Notes: generated from the sequence alone by a model not told the origin. A stretch of 64,000 nt of DNA from an uncultured Lachnospiraceae bacterium (GCA_910577735.1 CAJTOO010000013.1:89626-153625), one strand, 5' to 3'; shown: positions 46,329 to 56,090, numbered from the stretch's first letter. Program-made: numbers and translations.

Positions 46329-47039
46329 ATGGGTTATTACGGTTACTATGGATATTATTTTGATCCCACATACTTGTTGGTGCTGATTGGCGCGGTCCTA
46401 TGTCTGTTTGCACAGATGCGGGTCAAGTCTGCTTATCATAAATATGCGAAGGTGCCAAGCAGGACAGGGATGACAGGAGCTCAGGCAGCGCAGAGGATAT
46501 TGAACATGTCGGGGATTCATGATGTGCGCATCGAACATGTGAGAGGGGAACTGACAGATCACTATGATCCCTCAAACAAGGTGCTTAGGCTTTCTGACAC
46601 CGTGTACGGGTCTGCATCCATTGCCGCTATTGGCGTTGCGGCCCACGAGTGCGGTCATGCGGTACAGCATGATCAGGGATATGCGCCGTTGAAATTCCGT
46701 TCGGCCCTTGTGCCTGCGGCGAATATTGGCTCGAAAGCGGGGATTCCGTTAATTATCCTGGGTGCCATTCTGGGTATGAACCAGATGCTGATTCAGATTG
46801 GGATCTGGGTGTTTGCCCTGGCGGTGCTTTTCCAGCTGGTGACGCTTCCGGTAGAATTTAATGCTTCCGGACGGGCGCTTGCCATGCTTGGTGATTACGG
46901 TATGATGGAACGGGATGAGGTGAGCAGCTGTCGTAAGGTGTTAAGTGCGGCGGCGCTGACGTATGTGGCGGCTGCGGCAACAGCGATTCTGCAGCTGCTC
47001 CGGTTGATTATGTTGTTTGGCAGACGGGATAATGACTGA
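46329..47039 (+). CDS. Membrane zinc metallopeptidase, YugP family
   Basis: 236 residues. It begins MGYYGYYGYYFDPTYLLVLI, a Gly/Tyr start then the first membrane helix typical of YugP. The zinc motif AAHECGHAVQHD lies near residue 108, and the protein then has about three more helices (IPLIILGAILGM; IGIWVFALAVLFQLV; AALTYVAAAATAILQ). VEFNASGRALAML is a further family marker. The target is unknown. Its position between fmt and rsmB is conserved in Clostridia, and its last 8 bp overlap rsmB. Confidence 0.9.
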   Translation: MGYYGYYGYYFDPTYLLVLIGAVLCLFAQMRVKSAYHKYAKVPSRTGMTGAQAAQRILNMSGIHDVRIEHVRGELTDHYDPSNKVLRLSDTVYGSASIAAIGVAAHECGHAVQHDQGYAPLKFRSALVPAANIGSKAGIPLIILGAILGMNQMLIQIGIWVFALAVLFQLVTLPVEFNASGRALAMLGDYGMMERDEVSSCRKVLSAAALTYVAAAATAILQLLRLIMLFGRRDND

Positions 47040-48384
47040 CATGAATACAAGAGAAGTGATATTGGATATTTTGCTGGAATTATCCAGGGAAAAAGAATAC
47101 AGCAATATTCTGATTACGGCTGTACTGGAAAAATATGATTATCTGGACAGCCGGGAGAAGGCTTTTATCAAGCGGGTGAGTGAGGGGTGCATCGAGCGCC
47201 GAATACAGCTTGATTATGTGCTGAATCTGTATTCCAAGACACCTGTAAAGAAGATGAAGCCGCTTATTCGGGAATTGTTACGAATGAGTACATACCAGCT
47301 TCTGTTTATGGAACATGTTCCTGATGCAGCCGTTTGTAACGAGGCAGTGAAGCTGGCAAAGAAAAGGAGGTTTCAGAATTTACAGGGCTATGTGAATGGT
47401 GTCCTCAGAAATATCGCCAGGGGACGGGATGAAATTGTCTATCCCCACAGGGAAACATCCTGTATGGAGTATTTGTCAGTGTATTATTCCATGCCCTTAT
47501 GGCTGGTGGAGCATTTTACCAGGGCTTACGGAGAAACTGCCTGCGAAAACATCCTGCGGGCATATCTGGAGAAACGTTCTATAGGCATCCGTCTGCGGGA
47601 GACTCTGTCAGAAGAAGAACAGGAACGTCTGCTTGCATCCTGGAAACAGGCAGGAATCAGCGCCAGTAAGCATCCCTACCTGCCTTATGCGGCACAGATA
47701 GAGGGGGCCGAGGGTATTCGCAGGATGAAGGGGTACGAAGAGGGGCTTTTTGCGGTACAGGATATCAGCTCCATGCTGGTGGTGGAAGTGGCAGGAATCA
47801 GACCAGGGGATACCGTTGTGGATGTCTGTGCGGCCCCGGGAGGCAAAGCGCTCCATGCGGCGGATAAACTGGCCGGTACAGGACAGGTGATTGCCTGTGA
47901 TGTGACAAGTTATAAGACAGACAGGATAGAGGAGAACAGAATGCGGCTTGGCGCTAAGAACCTGTCCGTCAGAGTACAGGATGCCCGGATACAGGATGCT
48001 TCTCTTGCAGGCAAGGCAGATGTAGTGCTTGCAGATGTGCCCTGTTCAGGGCTGGGTGTTATTGGCAGAAAGCAGGATATCAAATACAGGGTAACGCAGG
48101 AGTCTTTGCAGGAGATCAACCATCTGCAGCGGGAGATTATTGCCAATGTGGTACATTATGTCAGGCCGGGCGGAATCATGATGTACAGTACCTGTACCAT
48201 GAATCCGGCGGAAAATGAGGAGATGGCAGAGTGGATCTGCAGGGAGTTTGCCATGGAGAAGGTAAGCATGAAAGATTCACTGCCAGGAGTGTTACAGCAG
48301 GATATAAAGGAGGAAACCTTGCAGCTTTTGCCAGGTGTGCATGAGACAGACGGCTTTTTTATGGCGAAGTTCAGGAAGAAATAA
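47032..48384 (+). CDS. rsmB: 16S rRNA (cytosine-967-C5)-methyltransferase
   Basis: About 450 residues. An N-terminal NusB-like domain (TREVILDILLEL... SREKAFIKRVSEG) is followed by the RsmB/RsmF methyltransferase domain. The SAM motif is VVDVCAAPGGKALHAADKL. The two catalytic Cys lie in ADVPCSGLGVIGRK and MYSTCTMNPAENEE. It makes m5C967 in 16S rRNA. ATG 47032 overlaps the protease stop by 8 bp; ATG 47041 is an alternative. An in-frame TTG at 47017 is unlikely. It is followed without a gap by rlmN. Confidence 0.94.
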   Translation: MTDMNTREVILDILLELSREKEYSNILITAVLEKYDYLDSREKAFIKRVSEGCIERRIQLDYVLNLYSKTPVKKMKPLIRELLRMSTYQLLFMEHVPDAAVCNEAVKLAKKRRFQNLQGYVNGVLRNIARGRDEIVYPHRETSCMEYLSVYYSMPLWLVEHFTRAYGETACENILRAYLEKRSIGIRLRETLSEEEQERLLASWKQAGISASKHPYLPYAAQIEGAEGIRRMKGYEEGLFAVQDISSMLVVEVAGIRPGDTVVDVCAAPGGKALHAADKLAGTGQVIACDVTSYKTDRIEENRMRLGAKNLSVRVQDARIQDASLAGKADVVLADVPCSGLGVIGRKQDIKYRVTQESLQEINHLQREIIANVVHYVRPGGIMMYSTCTMNPAENEEMAEWICREFAMEKVSMKDSLPGVLQQDIKEETLQLLPGVHETDGFFMAKFRKK

Positions 48385-49428
48385 ATGGAAGCAGAAGACA
48401 GGAAGGATATCAAATCCCTGACACTGGAAGAATTGAAAGAAGAAATGACCGGACTTTTGGAGAAACCATTCCGGGCGGTGCAGCTATATGAGTGGATGCA
48501 TAAGAAACTGGTGCGGGACTATGAGGAAATGCGCAATATCCCGGTTTCTCTCAGGGAAAAATGCAAGGAATATTACAGTTTTACGGCGCTTAAAGCGGTA
48601 GAAGTACAGGAATCAAAAATAGACGGCACGAAAAAATACCTGTTTGCACTCGCTGACGGAAATATGGTGGAGAGTGTACTGATGCATTATAAGCATGGCA
48701 ACTGTGTGTGCATCTCCTCTCAGGCGGGCTGCCGTATGGGATGTAAGTTCTGTGCTTCCGCGTTGGGTGGTTTAAAGAGAAATCTCCTTCCCTCTGAAAT
48801 GCTGGATCAGATTTATGCAATTATGTTGGAGAGCGGGGAGAGAGTTTCCAATGTGGTGGTTATGGGAACCGGGGAACCTTTGGATAATTATGAGAATCTT
48901 CTGCGGTTTATCACCCTGCTTACGGATGAGAATGGGCTGCACATCAGTCAGCGGAATCTGACCGTATCTACCTGCGGGATCGTGCCAAAGATGCGGGAAC
49001 TGGCGCAGAATAAACTGCAGATTACGCTGGCTCTTTCCCTGCATGCGGCCACGGACGAAAAGAGAAGGGAGCTGATGCCGATTGCCAATACGTATTCCCT
49101 GGCACAGCTGATGGAGGCCTGTTCTTTCTATTTTGCACAGACCGGCAGGAGGATAACCTTTGAGTACAGTCTGGTGCGGAATATCAATGATACCGAGAAG
49201 GATGCGATGCAGTTGTCGGAGCTGATAAGAGGACAAAACTGCCATGTGAACCTGATTCCTGTAAATCCCATTAAGGAACGGTCTTATGTACAGTCAGACA
49301 AACAGGCGGTGGAAGCTTTTCGGGACAGACTTAAGAAGCAGGGAATCACTGCCACGATCCGCAGGGAGATGGGGCGTGATATCGACGGGGCGTGCGGGCA
49401 GCTTCGACGTAGATTTTTAGCAGAATAG
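48385..49428 (+). CDS. rlmN: Dual-specificity 23S rRNA A2503 / tRNA A37 C2-methyltransferase
   Basis: 347 residues. The radical-SAM motif CRMGCKFCAS is CX3CX2C. VVVMGTGEPLDNYENL, ALSLHAATDEKRRELMP and NLIPVNPIKER follow. The C-terminal Cys in DIDGACGQL is the second methyl-carrying Cys of RlmN. It methylates A2503 in 23S rRNA and A37 in some tRNAs. The ATG begins immediately after the rsmB stop, so the two are coupled. There is no Cfr-like feature that would imply antibiotic resistance. Confidence 0.95.
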   Translation: MEAEDRKDIKSLTLEELKEEMTGLLEKPFRAVQLYEWMHKKLVRDYEEMRNIPVSLREKCKEYYSFTALKAVEVQESKIDGTKKYLFALADGNMVESVLMHYKHGNCVCISSQAGCRMGCKFCASALGGLKRNLLPSEMLDQIYAIMLESGERVSNVVVMGTGEPLDNYENLLRFITLLTDENGLHISQRNLTVSTCGIVPKMRELAQNKLQITLALSLHAATDEKRRELMPIANTYSLAQLMEACSFYFAQTGRRITFEYSLVRNINDTEKDAMQLSELIRGQNCHVNLIPVNPIKERSYVQSDKQAVEAFRDRLKKQGITATIRREMGRDIDGACGQLRRRFLAE

Positions 49429-49443
49429 CCCGGGTGGTTTGAC

Positions 49444-49472
49444 TTGCTCTTTTGTTTTTAGTGTGCTAATAT
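49444..49472 (+). promoter_or_regulatory. Promoter of the prpC-pknB-rsgA genes
   Basis: TTGCTC (49444-49449) and TAATAT (49467-49472) with a 17-bp spacer; the prpC start lies 34 bp later behind GGAGG. Confidence 0.6.
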
Positions 49473-49505
49473 TAGTAACTGGTAAAATGTGGTGGAGGTA
49501 ATACT

Positions 49506-50252
49506 GTGCTCAGGTCTTATGCGCTGACGGATATCGGTCAAAAGAGACAACTGAATCAGGATTTTATTTATCTGTCGGAGAAACCCATCGGGAATCTGCC
49601 CAATGTGTTTATTGTGGCAGACGGAATGGGCGGACATAATGCGGGGGACTATGCTTCCCGGCTGGCAGTGGAAACTGTGGTGCAGGAGATTGGCATATCC
49701 TTTGAGAAAAGTCCGGTTAAGATTCTGAACAATGCCATAGGACGTGCCAATGAGCAGCTGAGAAAGCGTGCCAGAGAGGACAGGAAGTTAAGCGGCATGG
49801 GAACCACAATCGTAGCAGCTACCTGCCTTGGAAGATATCTGGAGGTGGCCAATGTAGGGGACAGCAGGCTTTATGTGATCAGTGATGAGATCAGACAGAT
49901 TACCCAGGATCATTCACTGGTGGAGGAAATGGTTCGCATGGGAGGTCTCGACAAGGAAACAGCCAGGAATCACCCGGATAAAAACATCATTACCAGGGCT
50001 GTTGGTGCAAGGCCTGATGTGGAGGTAGATTTTTTTGATGTAGAATTACAGACTGGAGATATGGTTTTACTTTGTTCTGACGGTTTGACTAACATGGTGG
50101 AAGACGAGACGATATGCCGCATATTAAAAGGGGATGGAGATCTTGAGGACAGGGTAGAAGAATTAACGAGAACGGCCAACCAGAATGGCGGCAAGGATAA
50201 CATTTCCGTGATTGTTATTGAACTGTTAGCAGACGAGGTGAAACATGATTAA
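49506..50252 (+). CDS. prpC: PP2C-family Ser/Thr phosphatase (Stp/PrpC)
   Basis: 248 residues, the usual size. Metal motifs are YALTDIGQKRQLNQDF, VFIVADGMGGHNAGDYAS, VGDSRLYVIS, and the C-terminal LLCSDGLTNMV and NGGKDNISVIVIE. It reverses phosphorylation by the linked kinase PknB on cell-wall and translation targets. The start is GTG 49506, 8 bases after GGAGG. Its last 8 bp overlap the kinase gene, so the phosphatase and kinase are coupled. Confidence 0.95.
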   Translation: MLRSYALTDIGQKRQLNQDFIYLSEKPIGNLPNVFIVADGMGGHNAGDYASRLAVETVVQEIGISFEKSPVKILNNAIGRANEQLRKRAREDRKLSGMGTTIVAATCLGRYLEVANVGDSRLYVISDEIRQITQDHSLVEEMVRMGGLDKETARNHPDKNIITRAVGARPDVEVDFFDVELQTGDMVLLCSDGLTNMVEDETICRILKGDGDLEDRVEELTRTANQNGGKDNISVIVIELLADEVKHD

Positions 50253-52356
50253 GATAGGTATGATGATAGGAGACCGGTATGAGATCTTAGAAAAGATCGG
50301 TACCGGTGGTATGTCAGATGTATATAAAGCAAAAGATCACAAACTGAATCGGTTTGTGGCAGTGAAAGTGCTGAAGCAGGAATTTAGTGAAAATGCAAAT
50401 TTTGTATCCAAGTTCCGTGTGGAAGCGCAGGCGGCAGCCGGGCTGATGCACCCTAATATCGTAAATGTCTATGATGTCGGCGAAGAGCAGGATATCTACT
50501 ATATAGTCATGGAGCTGGTGGAAGGCATTACCCTGAAGAAGTATATTGAGAAGAAAGCCAGGCTCTCCGTGAAGGAGGCCATCAGTATTGCGATTCAGGT
50601 ATCCATGGGAATTGAGTCAGCCCATAACAATCATATTATTCATCGTGATATCAAGCCCCAGAATATTATTATTTCTAAAGAAGGTAAAGTGAAGGTGACA
50701 GACTTTGGCATTGCCAAGGCGGCCACCAGCAATACCATCACTTCCAATGTGATGGGTTCCGTACATTATACTTCGCCGGAGCAGGCCAGAGGCGGTTACA
50801 GTGATGAGAAGAGTGACATTTATTCACTGGGCATCACCATGTTTGAAATGCTGACAGGACGAGTTCCCTTTAATGGAGAAACGACGGTAGCTATCGCAAT
50901 CAAACATATTCAGGAGGAACTTCCCTCGCCCAGGGACTATGTGCCGGAGATTCCGATCAGTGTGGAACACATTGTATGCAAGTGCTGCCAGAAGAGTCCT
51001 GATAGAAGATATCAGTCCATGGCGGAGCTGATAGTGGATTTAAAGCAGTCCCTGATCAATCCGGATGAGGATTTTGTCAAAGTGATCGATCCTGATGAGG
51101 AAGCATCCACCAGAATGATCACAGACAGGGATATGGTGCAGATCAAGCGTCAGTCTGACAGCAGGGATTCCATGGAGGAGGCGATGCGCCTGAGAAAGAG
51201 CAGGGTGCGCACCTACGAAGAGGAGGATGACGAAGAAGAGGACGAATACTATGAGGATTGGGATGACGAGGAGGAAGATTACGATCCCAGAATGGAGAAA
51301 GTCACTACCATTTTAGCGGTGGTGGCAGCTCTTCTGATTGGCGGAATCCTGATATTTTTTGTGGGGAAAACACTCGGCGTGTTCCAGTTAGGGACAGAAG
51401 AGGCAGACACACCACAGGAGTCTGTGGAGCAAGTGGAAATGATCCGGGTGGTAGGTATGGATGTGGATGAGGCCAAGCGTGCTTTGCTGGGAATTGGTCT
51501 GACCCCGGAAATTCAATATGAAGTGTCAACATCGTCTGAGGTCGGAACGGTTCTGCGGGCCAGCATTCAGGAAGGTATTATGGTGGATAAAGACAGCAAT
51601 GTAGTTTTGACGGTGGCGCAGGAGACAGAAGGAATAACGGTTCCGTCGGTAACGGGTAAATCTCAGGCAGAGGCCACCTCGATTCTGGAGAAAGAAGGCT
51701 TTGTGGTCAATGCTGTTGAGAGCAATGATGCTTCTGTAGAAAGCGGTTATGTTATTTCTCAGTCGCCGGAAGCACAGACTACGGCACCGGAAGGCTCTTC
51801 GATTATCATACGGGTAAGCCAGGGGTCGGATGAGAACAAGGTAAGGGTTCCTAATGTGATCGGTATGACGGAGATGGATGCTACAGCGCTCCTGACAGAG
51901 AACGGCCTTGAAGTTGGCACCGTCACAGAGGAACAGAATGACGATCCGGCTCTGACGGATAAAGTCTGCTATCAGAGCTATTCCATGGGATCTTATGTGG
52001 AAAAAGGAACGACAGTGGATTTACGTATCAGCATGGGTCCTTCTCAGGCCACATATCGTTATTCAGAAAGTATTGCAGCGCCCACAGAGGATGCGGAGTA
52101 TCAGAGCGGTATGCTGGTTACTGTGATTGTGACGGCGGCGGATGGTACACAGCTTTTGAATACACAGACCACATCCTTCCCGGTGGCGGCAAATTATACG
52201 GGAATCAAATCGCCTAATGGTGTTGTGACTTTCAATTTCACGGTAGTAAGGCAGGAGACCACGACTACAGATCCGGAGACCGGAGAGACCGTGACGATAC
52301 CGGGTTCTTCTGAGACCAAGACGGTGCACCGGCCAGTGAACTTTGTGGAAGAGTAA
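50245..52356 (+). CDS. pknB: PASTA-domain Ser/Thr protein kinase
   Basis: 703 residues. The kinase domain (about 10-275) has IGTGGMSDVYKAKD, VAVKVLK, HRDIKPQNI, DFGIAKAA, SVHYTSPEQARGG and DIYSLGITMFEMLTGR. A juxtamembrane stretch follows, with an unusually acidic run (EEEDDEEEDEYYEDWDDEEE, residues ~325-345). One helix (TILAVVAALLIGGILIFFVG) leads to three extracellular PASTA repeats and a C-terminal Thr-rich region. PASTA domains bind muropeptides or lipid II and the kinase controls division and wall synthesis. It overlaps prpC and precedes rsgA by 45 bp. Confidence 0.96.
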   Translation: MIKIGMMIGDRYEILEKIGTGGMSDVYKAKDHKLNRFVAVKVLKQEFSENANFVSKFRVEAQAAAGLMHPNIVNVYDVGEEQDIYYIVMELVEGITLKKYIEKKARLSVKEAISIAIQVSMGIESAHNNHIIHRDIKPQNIIISKEGKVKVTDFGIAKAATSNTITSNVMGSVHYTSPEQARGGYSDEKSDIYSLGITMFEMLTGRVPFNGETTVAIAIKHIQEELPSPRDYVPEIPISVEHIVCKCCQKSPDRRYQSMAELIVDLKQSLINPDEDFVKVIDPDEEASTRMITDRDMVQIKRQSDSRDSMEEAMRLRKSRVRTYEEEDDEEEDEYYEDWDDEEEDYDPRMEKVTTILAVVAALLIGGILIFFVGKTLGVFQLGTEEADTPQESVEQVEMIRVVGMDVDEAKRALLGIGLTPEIQYEVSTSSEVGTVLRASIQEGIMVDKDSNVVLTVAQETEGITVPSVTGKSQAEATSILEKEGFVVNAVESNDASVESGYVISQSPEAQTTAPEGSSIIIRVSQGSDENKVRVPNVIGMTEMDATALLTENGLEVGTVTEEQNDDPALTDKVCYQSYSMGSYVEKGTTVDLRISMGPSQATYRYSESIAAPTEDAEYQSGMLVTVIVTAADGTQLLNTQTTSFPVAANYTGIKSPNGVVTFNFTVVRQETTTTDPETGETVTIPGSSETKTVHRPVNFVEE

Positions 52357-52401
52357 GGAAGAAAGAAGCAAAAGCATTGTGAAAGAGATAAGTTAAGGCG
52401 T

Positions 52402-53280
52402 ATGCAGGGAAAGATTATCAAAGGAATTGCCGGATTTTATTATGTCCACGTAGAAGGGCATGGTGTCTATGAATGCAAGGCAAAAGGAATATTCAGGAAA
52501 GAGCATGTAAAACCTCTGGTGGGGGATGATGTGGATGTGGATGTGCTGGATGAGAAAGAAAAGCTCGGCAATATCCGCAGGATTCTGCCGCGGAAGAGCG
52601 CTCTTATCCGGCCTGCTGTCGCCAACGTGGATCAGGCGCTGATTCTGTTTGCCATTGTAAAGCCGGATCCCAATTTTAATCTGTTGGACCGTTTCCTGAT
52701 CCGGATGGAAAGGCAGAACCTTCCGACGATTATCTGTTTTAACAAACAGGACATTGCTACGTCAGAAGAGAAGGATTCCCTGCGCAGTGCATATGAGTCC
52801 TGTGGCTATCAAGTGCTTTTTATCAGTGTGTTAGAGAATGAGGGTGTGGAGAGTGTGAGAAAGCTGCTCTTTGGAAAAACCACTACCCTGGCCGGTCCAA
52901 GCGGTGTCGGTAAATCATCTCTGATCAATAAGCTCTCACCGATGGCTAATATGGAGACAGGGGCCATCAGTGAGAAAATAGAACGAGGCAGACATACGAC
53001 CAGGCATTCCGAGATCATTGCGCTGGGTGAGGAGACTTATATTGTTGATACACCGGGATTTACTTCTCTCGACATCTCTGAGATCACCAAAGAAGAGCTG
53101 GGGGGATATTATCCGGAGTTTCTGCAATATGAACCGGCATGTAAGTTCCGGGGATGCGCCCATATGAGCGAGCCTTCCTGCGGCGTCAAGGAAGCTGTGG
53201 AGACCGGCAAGATCAGCCGGGTAAGATATGAGAACTACAGAATGCTGTATCAGGAACTGAAAGAAGTGAAGAGATATTAA
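52402..53280 (+). CDS. rsgA: Ribosome small-subunit-dependent GTPase A
   Basis: 292 residues. An N-terminal OB domain precedes a circularly permuted GTPase in the order G4 (CFNKQDI), G1 (GPSGVGKSSLINKL) and G3 (VDTPGF). The C-terminal zinc motif is CKFRGCAHMSEPSC. It helps 30S maturation. It is the last gene of the housekeeping cluster, and a terminator follows. Confidence 0.95.
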   Translation: MQGKIIKGIAGFYYVHVEGHGVYECKAKGIFRKEHVKPLVGDDVDVDVLDEKEKLGNIRRILPRKSALIRPAVANVDQALILFAIVKPDPNFNLLDRFLIRMERQNLPTIICFNKQDIATSEEKDSLRSAYESCGYQVLFISVLENEGVESVRKLLFGKTTTLAGPSGVGKSSLINKLSPMANMETGAISEKIERGRHTTRHSEIIALGEETYIVDTPGFTSLDISEITKEELGGYYPEFLQYEPACKFRGCAHMSEPSCGVKEAVETGKISRVRYENYRMLYQELKEVKRY

Positions 53281-53344
53281 TTCTGTGAAGGGCAGCTTCG
53301 TTCGGATGTTAGTTTAGCATCGATGAAAACAGAGAATCAACAGC

Positions 53345-53388
53345 AGCCCGCTGTCAGTTATGGAAAGATGATTGACAGTGGGCTTTTT
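53345..53388 (+). terminator. Rho-independent terminator between rsgA and the reductase-siroheme operon
   Basis: AGCCCGCTGTCA (53345-53356) pairs with 53373-53384 with one G-U pair, with a 16-base loop, followed by TTTTT. It separates the housekeeping cluster from the siroheme block. A promoter for the next gene was not identified with confidence. Confidence 0.85.
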
Positions 53389-53430
53389 AACCAAAAATTT
53401 TATCATAATCAAGATGACAGGAGGTATGGT

Positions 53431-56016
53431 ATGAAGGTATTGGTAATCGGTGGTGTGGCGGCAGGCACCAAGGTGGCTGCGAAATGTAAGAGGGTTAATC
53501 CGGAAGCGGAAGTAACCATTGTCACGAAAGGGAAAGATATTTCTTACGCAGGATGCGGACTGCCCTATTATGTGGGCGGGGCAATCCAGGAGAAAGAGCA
53601 GCTTATCGTGAACACACCAGAGAAATACAGTGCACTTACCGGAGCGATGGTTTACCCCCAGCGGGAAGTGATAGCCCTTGACACCGTGGGAAAGAAAGCG
53701 ATAGTGAAAAACATACATATGGGCTGCCAAGAAGAGTATGCTTACGATGCCTGTATCATAGCCGTTGGAGCTTCCCCAGTGGTACCGCCGCTGCCGGGAC
53801 TGAATCTGCCGGGCGTTTTTGTGATGCGCACACCGGATGACGCCATTGAGACAAGAGATTATATCGCAAGAGACGGCGTGAAAAGGGCAGTGGTAGTAGG
53901 CGGTGGCTTTATCGGTTTGGAAATGGCGGAGAATCTGATGGAGAAGGGACTGGCGGTGACTCTTATCGATATGGCGCCACAGATTATGCCGGGATTTGAC
54001 ACAGAGATGGCGGATTATGCTGTGCGCCATCTGGCAAAGAAGGGCATACAGGTGCTTACTGCCACGAAACTGGAAGCTGTGACCGGGGACCAGCGGGTAA
54101 AGGGTGTGCAGACGGATCAGGGACTGCTTCCCGCAGACGTAGTGATTCTCTCCATTGGTATTCGTCCGAACACAGGATTTTTACAGGATACAGGAATCGA
54201 AATGTTTAAGGGAACAATTCTGGTGGATGATAAAATGGCCACCAATCTCCCGGATATTTATGCAGCGGGTGACTGTGCCATGGTAAAGAACCGGCTTACC
54301 GGGGAAAGACAGTGGTCACCTATGGGGTCTTCCGCTAACATGGAAGGCAGGACGCTGGCACTTTCGCTGGGAGGACGGGATGTGACCTATCCGGGCGTTT
54401 TGGGAACTGGTGTGGTGAAGCTGCCGGGCCTATCGGGCGGCAGAACAGGATTGTCGGAGGAACAGGCAAAGGCGGCAGGGTATGAACCCATCTGTGCTTT
54501 GGCAGTAACGGACGATAAGGCACATTATTATCCCGACAGCGCGTGGTTTGCCATTAAGCTGGTGGCTGACAGGGCAACACATAAGCTGCTGGGTGTTCAA
54601 GTTTTGGGACCTGGTGCGGTAGATAAGGTGACAGATATCGGTGTGATGGCAGTAACGTTCGGGGCAGCGCTGGAGCAGATGACTTGTCTGGATATGGCTT
54701 ATGCACCGCCTTTTTCCACAGCGATTCATCCTTTTGTGCAGGCGGTACATATTCTTCTGAATAAAATCAATGGTGACATGGACAGCTTCACACCGGCAGA
54801 GTACATGGCAGGTGCGGCCAAAGAGTATCGTGTCATTGATGTGAATCCGGCGGGGCCTGTGATTGCGGGTGCAACTTATGTGGATCTGCTGAAGGTGAAG
54901 GGAGAAGTCCCGGGACTTGGAAAGGAGGAGAAGCTGCTGCTTGTCTGTGCCAAGGGTAAGAGGGCTTATCTGCTGCAGAACAGACTGAAACGTTACGGCT
55001 ATACCAACACAAAGGTGCTGGAAGGCGCTTCTTTCTTCAATGCGGTGAAGGTGGAGAGCAAGCCCGGTGTGGTGACAGTTCCTGCGGGGGAAATTACCCG
55101 TGTGAAAGCACTTGGCTGTCTGCATAATAAGGGAACCGATAACTTTAACGTTCGTGTGATCACCAGAAACGGTAAGATCACGGCGGCAGAGCATAAAAAG
55201 ATAGCAGAGGCGGCGCAGCTGTTTGGAAGCGGGGATGTGGTCATGACCACACGTCTGACCATGGAAATTGTGGGTGTGCCCTTCGATAAGATTGAGGCGG
55301 TAAGGGCATTTCTGGCAGAAGAAGGTTTAGAGACCGGCGGCACTGGTTCCAAAGTGCGTCCGGTGGTGGCGTGTAAGGGAACGACCTGTCAGTATGGACT
55401 GCTGGATTCCTATGCGCTGTCTGATAAGATACATGAGCGGTTTTTCCATGGTTATGCATCTGTAAAATTACCGCACAAGTTTAAGATAGCAGTGGGCGGT
55501 TGTCCGAATAACTGTGTCAAGCCTGATCTGAACGACTTTGGTATTGTGGGACAGAGAGTACCTGTGATAGACATAGAGAAATGCCGTGGATGTAAGATAT
55601 GTCAGGTTTCGCTGGCCTGTCCGGTGGAGGCCTCCCAGGTAGTGGACGGCAAGCTGGTGATCGATCCGGATAAGTGTAACAACTGTGGGCGCTGTGTTGG
55701 TAAATGCCCGTTTAAAGCGTCGGAAGAAAACCAATATGGGTATCGTATTTATATTGGCGGCCGCTGGGGAAAGAGAGTTGCTCATGGACAGAAGTTAGAT
55801 AAGATATTCCTGGAGGAGGAAGAAGTACTTTCTGTGCTGGAAAAAGCAATTCTGTTATTCAGGGAACAGGGACGCACGGGTGAGCGTTTTGCGGATACCA
55901 TCAGCAGACTTGGCTTTGAAAATGTGCAGGCACAGCTTCTGACAGATGATCTGCTGGAGAGAAAAGAAGAGATTATCGGGGCACAGCTGCATTTGAAGGG
56001 CGGTGCTACCTGTTAA
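53431..56016 (+). CDS. Four-domain fusion: FAD disulfide reductase - rhodanese - siroheme/4Fe-4S reductase - ferredoxin
   Basis: 861 residues. Residues 1-445 are a CoA-disulfide-reductase-type enzyme: FAD motif VLVIGGVAAGTKVAAK, redox Cys in SYAGCGLPYYVGG, NAD motif VVVGGGFIGLEMAENL and DIYAAGDCAMV. Residues ~455-545 are rhodanese-like with active Cys in VCAKGKRAYLL. Residues ~570-700 are a sulfite/nitrite reductase half with the canonical siroheme-4Fe-4S set: C648-x5-C653 and C691-x3-C695. Residues ~705-760 are a two-cluster ferredoxin (CRGCKICQVSLACP, with x5 in place of x3; CNNCGRCVGKCP). It may pass NAD(P)H electrons to reduce a sulfur or nitrogen oxyanion or a polysulfide. Siroheme synthesis genes follow at 75 bp. 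The start follows AGGAGG by 7 bases. Confidence 0.9.
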   Translation: MKVLVIGGVAAGTKVAAKCKRVNPEAEVTIVTKGKDISYAGCGLPYYVGGAIQEKEQLIVNTPEKYSALTGAMVYPQREVIALDTVGKKAIVKNIHMGCQEEYAYDACIIAVGASPVVPPLPGLNLPGVFVMRTPDDAIETRDYIARDGVKRAVVVGGGFIGLEMAENLMEKGLAVTLIDMAPQIMPGFDTEMADYAVRHLAKKGIQVLTATKLEAVTGDQRVKGVQTDQGLLPADVVILSIGIRPNTGFLQDTGIEMFKGTILVDDKMATNLPDIYAAGDCAMVKNRLTGERQWSPMGSSANMEGRTLALSLGGRDVTYPGVLGTGVVKLPGLSGGRTGLSEEQAKAAGYEPICALAVTDDKAHYYPDSAWFAIKLVADRATHKLLGVQVLGPGAVDKVTDIGVMAVTFGAALEQMTCLDMAYAPPFSTAIHPFVQAVHILLNKINGDMDSFTPAEYMAGAAKEYRVIDVNPAGPVIAGATYVDLLKVKGEVPGLGKEEKLLLVCAKGKRAYLLQNRLKRYGYTNTKVLEGASFFNAVKVESKPGVVTVPAGEITRVKALGCLHNKGTDNFNVRVITRNGKITAAEHKKIAEAAQLFGSGDVVMTTRLTMEIVGVPFDKIEAVRAFLAEEGLETGGTGSKVRPVVACKGTTCQYGLLDSYALSDKIHERFFHGYASVKLPHKFKIAVGGCPNNCVKPDLNDFGIVGQRVPVIDIEKCRGCKICQVSLACPVEASQVVDGKLVIDPDKCNNCGRCVGKCPFKASEENQYGYRIYIGGRWGKRVAHGQKLDKIFLEEEEVLSVLEKAILLFREQGRTGERFADTISRLGFENVQAQLLTDDLLERKEEIIGAQLHLKGGATC

Positions 56017-56069
56017 ATATTTCCTGGTTGGAGCGGCCTTAAGATGGGGGAATCCGCGGGGAAATATTT
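56015..56069 (+). other. Intercistronic hairpin between the reductase gene and hemA
   Basis: AAATATTTCC (56015-56024) pairs perfectly with 56060-56069, and GCGG/CCGC (56033-56036, 56054-56057) pair inside. The left arm includes the reductase stop codon region. The arms are AT-rich and the structure lacks a proper T-run, so it may be a processing or stability element within the operon. Confidence 0.5.
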
Positions 56070-56090
56070 TGCACAAAGGAACACAGGAAC

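Noticed and set aside
54430..55194. 254-residue minus-strand open frame
   Set aside because: It lies fully inside the fused reductase gene, whose domains are certain; composition is His/Arg/Leu-rich as in antisense shadows, and there is no ribosome-binding site or motif.
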